Shown here: piece by piece, positions 1 to 6,892 of the stretch | Numbering within the stretch: position 1 is the first letter of the stretch | How the letters are laid out: each line of letters begins with the position of its first letter | Assembly: GCA_030838305.1 (NCBI GenBank) | Contig: JAUTWY010000399.1 | Span: 1 to 12,286 of the forward strand | Direction: 5' to 3' | Source of the DNA: Acidobacteriaceae bacterium | GTDB lineage: Bacteria > Acidobacteriota > Terriglobia > Terriglobales > Acidobacteriaceae | DNA: 12,286 bases | Program-made: the position numbers and the translations under genes | The notes under the pieces: generated by a model | Seen by the model: only the letters and a program-made list of their open reading frames with translations | Told to the model about the DNA's origin: nothing | The model's database searches: none

Positions 1-56
1 TGGGCGAATTGGGCTATAAATTGGAGGTGCCGATTCGCCCGGCGCTCGTTGCGTAA
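1..56 (+). CDS. C-terminal tail of an unidentified protein (partial)
   Basis: An open frame enters from the left edge and ends at a TAA at 54-56. The last 17 residues read GELGYKLEVPIRPALVA, which has the composition of a real protein end, but this is too short to name a family. A small hairpin (TCCTG-AAA-CAGGA, about 61-73) follows the stop. It has no T-tract on either strand, so it is at best a weak terminator between this gene and the convergent tRNA gene. Confidence is low because chance open frames of this length are common. Confidence 0.35.
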   Translation, partial: GELGYKLEVPIRPALVA

Positions 57-82
57 GACTTTCCTGAAACAGGACTTAGAAA

Positions 83-159
<77 letters not shown>

Positions 160-356
160 TAGTGATGCTACGCCACTTCCTGCACTTCTGCAACTTCCAC
201 TGCGTCAGGTGCCCATTCAATACCCAAGATTCCTGCACCTTAACGTTCAAACTGTTCTAAGTGCTTGGTCAAGAACGTAGACGCAATTTCGGCGGGAACA
301 CCGATCGGCAACACTGGGCTCATGACCTCTAAGCGCGCTCATCAGAACTAAGCTTA

Positions 357-2165
357 TTAATTCCGATTGGACGACTCGCGATGGCTCAGGGCCCACATAT
401 ACGATGCGAGCGCTGATACCTGGTCGGGCGTAAGCTGCGCACCACCCATCGGCGGCATGGGACTGCGATATTGTTTTGGTTGCGACACTCCTTCGGTTAT
501 CGTTTTCGCGATTCCGGCATAGCTGCCATCGCTCCACAGCCATTTCTTGCCCGTTAGAGCGGGCCCCAAAGGTGTGCCCTCACCACTCTCACCGTGGCAA
601 CCGGTACACGCCGCTCCGCCCACTTGGCCGCGATAGATGCGCGCACCGAGCGCAACCATTTCTGGTGTCGCGCCTTCAGGAACGGGAAGCCTGTTGGCGG
701 CCGCACCGGCGTCTGGATGCGTACCCTCTGGCGGTTGCGCCGCCACTTCAACAGGATTGCCAGCCGGAGCGGTTGCGCTCGGACATGCCGTGACATTCGC
801 GGCACCGCCGTCGGTACCGCCATGATAGACAATCCGGTAAATCCTTCCGCGCACATCGTCGGAAACGTACAGCGAACCGTCCGGTCCCACCGCCAAGCCA
901 CTGGGACGATGTTCAGCTCTGGCGGGCGACTTTACCGCTCCCGCGAAACCATCCGCAAATATTTCACATTGGCCTGATGCGCGGTCCCCGGCGAGCGGCT
1001 GAAAAACCACGTTGTAGCCCCCTTGTGGATATGGCGCCCGATTCCACGATCCGTGGAAAGCGATGAAGACGCCTTCACGGTAGCGCGCCGGAAATTGTTT
1101 CTTGTCGTAACGCACCATTGCATTTGGCGCCCAGTGGGCGGGAAATACCGCAGCGGGAGCAATCTTGTTCGCACATTCGCCAATCGTTTTGCCGCCGTCG
1201 CCGCCGTATTCCGGCGCCAGAACCAACTTTTCAACGAACGGATCGTAGTAGCACTCGGGCCAGCCATAGTCTCCCTTTGCCTTCAATAGCAACACCTCTT
1301 CCGCCGGCAGCGTGGCCTCCTGGTCGGGTTTATACAGGTCCGGCCAATTTGCGTGCAATTGGTCTCGTCCATGCTGCGTCACAAATACCCGCCCATCTGA
1401 ATCAATGGCAAAACCTTCACCGTTGCGGATTCCTGTCGCGTAACGGTCAGTCGTGGCAAACTTTTGGTTGGTCTTATTTGCGTCGTAGTTCCAGATACCA
1501 CCACGCGTCTCAAGTTCGGTGCACGGGTTTGCGCCCGGCGATTTGAGTGTCCGATTTTTCAACTGGCAGGAATTGCTTGCGCTGGCCACGTCAACATACA
1601 TCGATCCCTCTGCGTTGATGATGAAGGGATGCATCGGATGGTCGCCGCCCAAAGGCAATCCAGAGACGATGGTTTCGGCCGAGCCATTTGGCACGAAGCC
1701 AGAGGGCAGGGAATACCGCACGATGCGATCATTAACCTCCGCATAAATCGATCCTTTATATATGCCGATGCCCGTGCCACCCGCTGCGCCACTTTGCAGC
1801 GTTTCACCAAACCGCTGAATCACGTCAGCTTTTCCCGCACCGCTCTTGTCTTGCAGGGCTACGAGGAAACCGCCTGCATGCGGCGTGTCATTGCCATAGT
1901 ACCTCCCCGACCAGGTGTTGACGTAGAGTACGCCGCTCGGCGCAACTACCATGTGGCGGGCATGACCAACGCCGTCAGCAAAAACCGTTGCGCAGAAACC
2001 AGCAGGTAACTTCAACCCGGTGTCATCGCTCGGGCATGCTTGGGTCGCGGCTTCGGCAGCCCGATTGGATTGGTTTCGAGCCTGTGCCAATAATATGCTT
2101 ACGCACAGTGCGGCAACCGCGACGAGGGCTGACCACAGAGTTTTATTTTTTGCGCTATTTCCCAT
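357..2165 (-). CDS. PQQ-type sorbosone dehydrogenase-like protein fused to cytochrome c
   Basis: 602 residues. An N-terminal hydrophobic segment (about residues 10-28) is a signal peptide or anchor, so the protein acts in the periplasm. Residues about 47-450 resemble soluble PQQ-dependent sugar dehydrogenases (L-sorbosone/aldose-sugar type): a beta-propeller with 'RHMVVAPSGVLYV', 'GFAIDSDGRVFVTQHGRDQL' and 'GLAVGPDGSLYVSDD' blades. A linker rich in Ala and Pro leads to a class I cytochrome c domain (about 500-595) with heme motif C520-T-G-C523-H524 and likely distal Met570 or Met573 in 'SPMPPMGG'. The expected role is oxidation of a sugar, aldehyde or alcohol with electrons passed through PQQ to the fused heme and on to the respiratory chain; the substrate is unknown. 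The start is supported by AAGGA (2174-2178), 8 bases upstream of the ATG. The gene is divergent from the redox operon beginning at 2758, which suggests a linked function. Confidence 0.88.
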   Translation of the reverse strand: MGNSAKNKTLWSALVAVAALCVSILLAQARNQSNRAAEAATQACPSDDTGLKLPAGFCATVFADGVGHARHMVVAPSGVLYVNTWSGRYYGNDTPHAGGFLVALQDKSGAGKADVIQRFGETLQSGAAGGTGIGIYKGSIYAEVNDRIVRYSLPSGFVPNGSAETIVSGLPLGGDHPMHPFIINAEGSMYVDVASASNSCQLKNRTLKSPGANPCTELETRGGIWNYDANKTNQKFATTDRYATGIRNGEGFAIDSDGRVFVTQHGRDQLHANWPDLYKPDQEATLPAEEVLLLKAKGDYGWPECYYDPFVEKLVLAPEYGGDGGKTIGECANKIAPAAVFPAHWAPNAMVRYDKKQFPARYREGVFIAFHGSWNRAPYPQGGYNVVFQPLAGDRASGQCEIFADGFAGAVKSPARAEHRPSGLAVGPDGSLYVSDDVRGRIYRIVYHGGTDGGAANVTACPSATAPAGNPVEVAAQPPEGTHPDAGAAANRLPVPEGATPEMVALGARIYRGQVGGAACTGCHGESGEGTPLGPALTGKKWLWSDGSYAGIAKTITEGVSQPKQYRSPMPPMGGAQLTPDQVSALASYMWALSHRESSNRN

Positions 2166-2445
2166 CGTGTATGTCCTTCAAGATTGCCTACGAGAAGCCA
2201 GCCTTCGTCATCCGGTCTTTGCGACCTCACTATTATGCCGTGATTGGTGCTGCCAGCAGTTCTCGTTTCCGATCGGCTCCCAGGGCTCGCGGGATTCACC
2301 TGCGTCGAACACAGCTGATGCATCCTCAATGCCGTAGTGAAGCATGAGTGGAATTCAGAAGTTATGGCAAACCGGGCCGCTTAAACACAAAGGACGGAAG
2401 TGCGTGCGAGGGCTCAGGTGCGAAGAGTCCAGCAAATTGGATGGT

Positions 2446-2461
2446 TGTCAGCCCGCTGACA
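2446..2461. promoter_or_regulatory. Perfect 16-base dyad, candidate operator
   Basis: TGTCAGC-CC-GCTGACA has two perfect 7-base arms around a 2-base centre. It lies about 280 bases from the divergent minus-strand start and about 300 from the plus-strand start. This fits an operator for a dimeric repressor or activator shared by the two transcription units. No regulator of a matching family is encoded in the window, and no T-tract follows, so a terminator is unlikely. Confidence 0.4.
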
Positions 2462-2717
2462 CGAAGTTCTTCCGCTAGAAAAGAATTTGAATCTAGGCTG
2501 CCCGTGCGGGTCCGGATAAAGCCGCGACTCACACATGAATGCAATCCAATTTCCAACAGGCTGACGGTGTGCCAACGGCTTCGACAGCCAAACTCTCACC
2601 AGCTCAGCCTTAAGTTGGGCTGCTTAACTCCATATTCTCCATGCCACCAACATCTTGCATCAATACTTGGTTCATCTCGCGAAACGGTATAGCGCGTGCT
2701 CCCTGCCAATGTGCAAG

Positions 2718-2746
2718 TTGAACTTGAAATCGCAACTCACGATAAG
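2718..2746 (+). promoter_or_regulatory. Possible sigma-70-type promoter of the redox operon
   Basis: TTGAAC (2718-2723) and GATAAG (2741-2746) are separated by 17 bases, the optimal spacing. The -35 matches TTGACA at 4 of 6 positions and the -10 matches TATAAT at 4 of 6. If used, transcription would begin close to the ATG at 2758 and give a nearly leaderless mRNA. The -10 is also the left arm of the palindrome at 2737-2761. Confidence 0.3.
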
Positions 2747-2761
2747 GGCGGCTTATCATGA
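2737..2761 (+). promoter_or_regulatory. Palindrome overlapping the start region of the first operon gene
   Basis: Arms TCACGATAAG and CTTATCATGA match at 9 of 10 positions across a 5-base centre (GGCGG). The right arm includes the ATG at 2758-2760, and the centre holds the only G-rich Shine-Dalgarno-like bases. In RNA it would form a hairpin hiding the ribosome site. In DNA it would place a repressor over the -10 and start. Confidence 0.5.
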
Positions 2762-3675
2762 AACCAATTACGCAAGAAAACGCTCGGCTCGGATTTGTCG
2801 GGATCGGCTACATGGGCCGCCCGATCGCGCGCAGGTTACTCGAATCCGGCTTCAAGCTGACCACGTACGATCGTGACCACAGTAAGGCTGAGGAACTAAT
2901 TCAATATGGGGGCAAGGTCGCGCAGAGCACTTCGGAGCTCGCCGCCAGTTGCAACGTTGTGTTGTCGTGCCTACCGACCGATGAAGCTGTCCTGGACATT
3001 TATAGAGGACCTGAGGGCGTGTTCGCATGTGCGCAGCGCGGATCGTTAGTCGTCGACCTAAGCACTGTGTATCCGGAAACCTCGCAGGAACTCTCGAAAC
3101 TAGGCTCGGAGCGTGGAATTGAGGTCCTTGACGTGACCATATCCGGCAGCACTCCGACCGCCGAAAATGGCTTGCTGACCCTGTTTGGAGGCGGAGACAA
3201 GGAATGCTTCGCCGCCGCCAATTCAATCTTTCGCGTAATCGCCAAGAAGTATTTTTATCTCGGACCCAGCGGCTCCGGAGCGACCATGAAGCTTGTAGTG
3301 AACACCTTGCTGGGAATCGGTATGCAGGCAATTGCCGAAGCCGTAGCACTCGGTGAGAAAGCTGGTCTCGATCGCAATCGTTTGCTGAACGTTCTTTCAG
3401 AGACTGCGGTGGTCGCCCCAGCGCATGTGGGCAAACTGCAAAGAGCACTAAAGAGCGACTACAGCCCGCAATTTCCAATTCGCCTGATGAACAAGGATTT
3501 CGGCTTGATTCTCAATCTCGCGGCTGCCGTTGGCGCGCGAATGCCCGCCGCAGGAGCTGCTTTTGAGATCAATGCGAGGCAAACGGACGAAGGAGCGGAG
3601 CAGGATTTTTCGGCGGTGATTCTACAAATGGAAAAAAGTGCGCATCTGGCTTCCAACGCCGATGGACGGACGTAA
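2758..3675 (+). CDS. NAD(P)-dependent beta-hydroxyacid dehydrogenase (HIBADH/GarR-like)
   Basis: 305 residues, the usual length for the 3-hydroxyisobutyrate / tartronate semialdehyde reductase family. The Rossmann motif is G15-I-G17-Y-M-G20, followed by Y37-D38-R39. The acidic D38 at the end of the second strand hints at NAD rather than NADP preference. The substrate-binding segment is 'DVTISGS' (125-131), where most relatives have 'DAPVSGG', so binding may differ. The catalytic pair K178...N182 sits in 'GATMKLVVNTLLG', and the C-terminal helix carries 'NKDFGL' (K246-D247). The likely reaction is reversible oxidation of a beta-hydroxyacid to a semialdehyde in the cytosol. It is the first gene of a five-gene plus-strand run and is followed after 60 bases by the next gene. 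Upstream control is suggested by the palindrome over its start. Confidence 0.9.
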   Translation: MKPITQENARLGFVGIGYMGRPIARRLLESGFKLTTYDRDHSKAEELIQYGGKVAQSTSELAASCNVVLSCLPTDEAVLDIYRGPEGVFACAQRGSLVVDLSTVYPETSQELSKLGSERGIEVLDVTISGSTPTAENGLLTLFGGGDKECFAAANSIFRVIAKKYFYLGPSGSGATMKLVVNTLLGIGMQAIAEAVALGEKAGLDRNRLLNVLSETAVVAPAHVGKLQRALKSDYSPQFPIRLMNKDFGLILNLAAAVGARMPAAGAAFEINARQTDEGAEQDFSAVILQMEKSAHLASNADGRT

Positions 3676-3735
3676 TCGATCGTCGATTCAACGACTCCGG
3701 ATTGTAAAGATACTCGAACATGGAAGGGCAAAGCG

Positions 3736-4308
3736 ATGATCAAACTAAAACTGCTGGGTTGCATATTCGGAGTGATTGGAATCGCCGGCTTGATGGGGTA
3801 TTCGCAAGACAGAAGCGAATATGTCTCCCCGTCGGAAGCCGTTCCCAAGGGTAAGGCCCCGAAGATGCAAGTTCGATTGCTGAACCCTGGAGAACCAACA
3901 AAACAATATGTGGTCATCTTCTATCAGGGAGATGAAGCTTTTTCCGGCCTGCTCGACTTTGCTGAGAAGTATCACGTCAAGAGTGCGCATTTCACCGCTA
4001 TTGGAGCGTTGAACGGAGCAACGGTGGCATGGTTCGATCCCCAGCGGAAAATGTACAAAAAGATTCCCGTCAACGGCCAGCACGAAGTAATTGGGATGAG
4101 CGGCGATATTGCGCTCTACCAAGGAAAACCCGTCGTTCATACACACATGGTGGTTGGCAATCCAGACGGAACAACGCAGGGCGGCCATGTTCTCGAGGCC
4201 TATGTATCACCGACTCTCGAAGTCATGGTTACAGACGATCCAGTAACGATGCAAAAGCGGTTTGACCCTACTACGGATCTGACGTTGATTGATCCAGCTT
4301 TGAAGTAG
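3736..4308 (+). CDS. Exported PPC/DUF296-domain protein
   Basis: 190 residues. A hydrophobic N-terminus after Lys3/Lys5 (about residues 6-23) looks like a signal peptide, with likely cleavage near 'GYSQ'. Residues about 45-168 match the plants-and-prokaryotes-conserved (PPC, DUF296) fold: 'YVVIFYQGDEAFSGLLDFAEKYHV', then 'FTAIGALNGATVAWFD', then 'GKPVVHTHMVVGNPDG' and 'GGHVLEAYVSPTLEVMV'. H135, H137 and H151 form the conserved histidine cluster thought to bind metal in bacterial members. In plants this domain accompanies AT-hook DNA-binding proteins, but an exported copy cannot be a chromosomal DNA-binding protein. A metal-dependent or trimeric binding role outside the cytoplasm is more likely. 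The ribosome site GGAAGGG (3722-3728) lies 7 bases from the ATG. It is the second gene of the redox operon. Confidence 0.85.
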   Translation: MIKLKLLGCIFGVIGIAGLMGYSQDRSEYVSPSEAVPKGKAPKMQVRLLNPGEPTKQYVVIFYQGDEAFSGLLDFAEKYHVKSAHFTAIGALNGATVAWFDPQRKMYKKIPVNGQHEVIGMSGDIALYQGKPVVHTHMVVGNPDGTTQGGHVLEAYVSPTLEVMVTDDPVTMQKRFDPTTDLTLIDPALK

Positions 4309-4362
4309 CTTCGCAATTTAGGGATTTGGAAGGCGACCATAAATGGAGGAGGTTGAGCAACC

Positions 4363-4671
4363 ATGGCTGAAGTTCGAGTCATTGCACGATCCGTGTCGCG
4401 CAGCGGAAGGGAAAAACAACTCAGAGCGCTCCTGCGAGGCATGTTAGCTCCTACCCGCGCGGAATCGGGATGCAAATTGTATGAACTGTATGAGTCAAAC
4501 TCGAAGGGACGCTTCTATTTCTATGAGATATGGGAAAGTCAAGCCGCTCTCGATCAACACGCAGCTAGCCCGCACTTCAAGCATCTGGAGCAAACTATCG
4601 GGGAACTAGTACAGGAGCCCTTCGAGATAAATATTTTAGAGAGGATTTTGATCGGTGCCGCGGCAGCGTGA
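4363..4671 (+). CDS. Antibiotic biosynthesis monooxygenase (ABM)/YgiN-like small protein
   Basis: 102 residues spanning one ABM ferredoxin-like fold. Visible family signatures are 'VIARSVSRSGREKQLRALLRGMLAPTR', 'ESGCKLYELYES', 'FYFYEIWESQAALDQHAASPHF' and 'LVQEPFEINILERI'. Relatives are homodimers and include YgiN-type quinol monooxygenases and cofactor-independent oxygenases acting on quinol-like aromatics. No signal peptide is present, so it is cytosolic. A strong GGAGGAGG (4345-4352) lies 10 bases upstream of the ATG. Its place among oxidoreductases suggests handling of a reactive quinone or carbonyl compound, but family members are too diverse to name a substrate. Confidence 0.88.
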   Translation: MAEVRVIARSVSRSGREKQLRALLRGMLAPTRAESGCKLYELYESNSKGRFYFYEIWESQAALDQHAASPHFKHLEQTIGELVQEPFEINILERILIGAAAA

Positions 4672-4762
4672 AATTCTCACGTCGCAAAAGTTTGAATACC
4701 GGACCCGGGAAGGGAATCGCTGAAAGGCTGATTTATTTACTTGGCCATCAAAACGAGTGCTT

Positions 4763-4766
4763 GGAG
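4763..4766 (+). promoter_or_regulatory. Ribosome binding site deciding the Tat-AKR start
   Basis: GGAG lies 7 bases before the ATG at 4774 and only 1 base before the in-frame ATG at 4768. This favours 4774 over both 4768 and the upstream TTG at 4741, which has no Shine-Dalgarno sequence. Confidence 0.5.
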
Positions 4767-4773
4767 AATGAAC

Positions 4774-5874
4774 ATGAAGAACGCGATGCACCCCAGCAAC
4801 AAGAGAAATCAACAGGGCCAAGAGAAGTCACTCCATCCGCATCTCGCTCCACCTTCACGAACTCAGGAAACTGTGGACACCGGGATTTCGCGCCGGGGAT
4901 TCCTGGGGTTTGCCGCGGCGTCTATTTTTCTGGCGCACGCTGACCAGCAGTCCCCGCGATCGGACTCCAGGAACGGCATTCCTTACCGAACTTTGGGCCG
5001 CAGCGGTGAAAAAGTTTCGCTCATCGGCCTCGGTGGCTATCACCTTGGAAAGCAGGCTGATGCCCAGGAAAGTATTCGCATTATCCGCACGGGTCTTGAT
5101 GAAGGCGTCAACTTTCTCGATAACTGCTGGGACTACAACGGTGGCGAGAGTGAAGTCCGCATGGGCAACGCGCTGCGCGACGGTTACCGCCAAAAAGCGT
5201 TTCTAATGTCCAAGATCGATGGTCGCACCAAAGCCGCCGCTGCAAGCCAAATCAACGACTCTCTGCGCCGGCTTCAGACTGACCGCATCGACCTGCTTCA
5301 ATTTCACGAAGTGATTCGCGACACCGACCCGGATCGCATATTTGCCACAGGCGGGGGCATGGAAGCTGTTCTCGAGGCGAAAAAAGCGGGCAAGATCCGC
5401 TTCATCGGCTTCACAGGCCACAAGAGTCCGGACATTCATTTGCAAATGCTGGCCACCGCTGCAAAAAACAATTTCACCTTCGACGCCGTTCAGATGCCCC
5501 TCAACGTAATGGACGCGCACTTCAATAGCTTCGAAAAGAAAGTTTTGCCGGTGCTGCTCAAGAACGACATCGGTGTTCTTGGAATGAAGCCGATGGGCGA
5601 CCACTTTATTCTCGAGAGCAAAACAGCCACCCCCGTGGAGTGCTTGCACTACGCGATGAATCTTCCGACGAGTGTTGTTATTACCGGCTGCGATTCGCTT
5701 CCGATTCTTCAGCAAGCTCTTCAAGCGGCCCGCATTTTTCAAGCGATGAACTCATCTAAAGTTACTGCGCTGCTCACGAAAACCGCGAAAGCCGCGGAAG
5801 CAGGCCAGTTCGAGCTTTATAAAACGAGTCATCGGTTCGACGGCACCTACGCCAACCCACAGTGGCTTGGCTAG
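4774..5874 (+). CDS. Tat-exported aldo/keto reductase
   Basis: 366 residues from the chosen ATG. In-frame starts also exist at TTG 4741 and ATG 4768. A long polar n-region leads to the twin-arginine motif 'SRRGFLGFAAA' (R40-R41) and a short hydrophobic stretch ending 'LAHA', so the folded protein is probably exported by Tat. The rest is an AKR TIM barrel beginning 'IPYRTLGRSGEKVSLIGLGG'. The full catalytic tetrad is present: D116 ('NFLDN'), Y121 ('DYNGG'), K147 ('MSKIDG') and H178 ('LLQFHE'). The end segment 'VVITGCDSLPILQQALQAARIF' is typical of a Tat-signal AKR subfamily. Known AKRs use NADPH, which is absent from the periplasm, so the enzyme must either carry bound cofactor or act by another mechanism. 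It lies 102 bases after the ABM gene and 108 before the second AKR. Confidence 0.9.
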   Translation: MKNAMHPSNKRNQQGQEKSLHPHLAPPSRTQETVDTGISRRGFLGFAAASIFLAHADQQSPRSDSRNGIPYRTLGRSGEKVSLIGLGGYHLGKQADAQESIRIIRTGLDEGVNFLDNCWDYNGGESEVRMGNALRDGYRQKAFLMSKIDGRTKAAAASQINDSLRRLQTDRIDLLQFHEVIRDTDPDRIFATGGGMEAVLEAKKAGKIRFIGFTGHKSPDIHLQMLATAAKNNFTFDAVQMPLNVMDAHFNSFEKKVLPVLLKNDIGVLGMKPMGDHFILESKTATPVECLHYAMNLPTSVVITGCDSLPILQQALQAARIFQAMNSSKVTALLTKTAKAAEAGQFELYKTSHRFDGTYANPQWLG

Positions 5875-5908
5875 AGAAAAGGTCGTGACCATAATATTCG
5901 AGGTTTCG

Positions 5909-5950
5909 GGCGATGGCGCTTGAACGGCTGAAGCCATGAGCGCTGGCGCC
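5909..5950 (+). promoter_or_regulatory. Hairpin between the two AKR genes
   Basis: Arms 5909-5920 (GGCGATGGCGCT) and 5939-5950 (AGCGCTGGCGCC) pair at 11 of 12 positions in RNA, counting two G-U pairs, with one A-G mismatch. The 18-base loop contains a second mini-stem (GGC-TGAA-GCC, 5926-5935). No T-tract follows on the plus strand; instead an A7 run precedes the next ribosome site. It may be an mRNA-stabilising or attenuating structure rather than a terminator. A smaller dyad, GGTC-GT-GACC, lies at 5881-5890 just after the upstream stop. Confidence 0.4.
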
Positions 5951-5982
5951 GGATTTAGTTAAAAAAATGTTGGAGGACAATC

Positions 5983-6861
5983 ATGAACAAGAAACAACTT
6001 TCTGCAAGTTTGGCTGGAGATGTTTCGCTTGGCGGGGAAATTTCCGTGCATCGTCTCGGCTACGGCGCAATGCGCCTGACCGGCGAAGGCATCTGGGGAC
6101 CGCCGAAAGATCGCAATAAGGCCTTGGCTGTTCTTCGCCGGGCCGTGGAGCTCGATGTCAATTTCATTGATACCGCTGATTCCTACGGCCCGCATGTCAG
6201 CGAGGAACTGATTGCCGAAGCGCTATATCCTTACCCTGCTGGTCTGGTAATTGCCACCAAGGGAGGCTGGAATCGTCCTGGCCCGAATCAATGGACGCAC
6301 GACGCCAGTCCCGAGCATCTTCGTAAGGCGATTGAGGGAAGTCTGAAGCGCCTGCGCCTGAGCCGCATCGACGTATATCAACTACATATGCCGGATCCCG
6401 TTGTCCCCTTTGAAGCTTCGGTAGAAACTCTGGCTCAGCTGCGAAATGAGGGCAAGATTCGCCTCGTGGCGCTTTCCAACGTTACCCAGGAACACATCGA
6501 GCGAGCCCGCAAGATCGTTCCCATCGTGTCCGTGCAGAATCGCTATAGCTTTGCCGATCGCGAATGGGACTACGTGGTGGATTATTGCCAGCGCAATGGA
6601 ATCGCTTTTATACCTTGGTTTCCACTGGGAGCAGGTAAAGTCGCCGGAGAAGTGCTCAACCGCATCGCACAAGCACACAACGCCAGCCCCACGCAGGTAG
6701 CGCTGGCCTGGTTACTGCATCGATCTCCCATAATGCTGCCCATCCCCGGGACTTCTTCGGTCGAACATCTCGAGCAGAACGTTGCGACAGCTTCCCTGCG
6801 CTTGTCTGAAGAAGAATACGAACGGCTATCTCGGGTACCCGCGATGGCCGCAACGAGGTGA
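5983..6861 (+). CDS. Cytosolic aldo/keto reductase
   Basis: 292 residues, no signal peptide, so the enzyme is cytosolic. The AKR catalytic tetrad is complete: D63 ('NFIDTADSYG'), Y68, K93 ('IATKGG') and H135 ('YQLHMPDP'). The C-terminal cofactor segment 'LPIPGTSSVEHLEQNVA' is the usual NADPH-clamping loop. The architecture resembles YdbC/Tas-type reductases that reduce aldehydes or ketones to alcohols with NADPH. The ribosome site GGAGGA (5972-5977) is 5 bases from the ATG. It is the last gene of the operon and converges on the ECF sigma gene with only 31 bases between the stop codons; no clear terminator is visible there. It is only distantly similar to the Tat-exported AKR upstream, so it is not a recent duplicate. 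Confidence 0.92.
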   Translation: MNKKQLSASLAGDVSLGGEISVHRLGYGAMRLTGEGIWGPPKDRNKALAVLRRAVELDVNFIDTADSYGPHVSEELIAEALYPYPAGLVIATKGGWNRPGPNQWTHDASPEHLRKAIEGSLKRLRLSRIDVYQLHMPDPVVPFEASVETLAQLRNEGKIRLVALSNVTQEHIERARKIVPIVSVQNRYSFADREWDYVVDYCQRNGIAFIPWFPLGAGKVAGEVLNRIAQAHNASPTQVALAWLLHRSPIMLPIPGTSSVEHLEQNVATASLRLSEEEYERLSRVPAMAATR

Positions 6862-6892
6862 GAGAAGATCACACCAGAAACGAAAAACCACA

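Larger units (their letters stand above)
2166..2757. other. 592-base divergent intergenic region, no convincing gene
   Basis: This region separates the divergent dehydrogenase-cytochrome gene and the redox operon. Short open frames on both strands have low-complexity, Arg/Ser-rich products without family features, and I judge them non-coding. It carries a 16-base perfect dyad at 2446-2461, a palindrome reaching into the start codon at 2758, and a possible -35/-10 pair at 2718-2746. I found no convincing -35/-10 pair for the minus-strand gene; the best -10-like string is CATAAT on the minus strand at about 2233-2238, and it lacks a good -35. Confidence 0.6.

Noticed and set aside
247..543. 98-residue minus-strand frame over the end of the dehydrogenase-cytochrome gene
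   Set aside because: It lies in another frame of a well-supported gene and its product has no protein-like features.
2440..2515. Possible tRNA remnant suggested by a TTTGAATC T-loop-like string
   Set aside because: The flanking bases do not form a T stem, and no acceptor or anticodon arm can be built.
2348..2692. 114-residue plus-strand open frame in the divergent region
   Set aside because: The product is Ser/Arg/Pro-rich with no domain or hydrophobic pattern, has no ribosome site, and overlaps equally unconvincing minus-strand frames.
4741..4773. TTG start at 4741 for the Tat-exported AKR
   Set aside because: No ribosome site precedes it; GGAG at 4763-4766 fits the ATG at 4774.
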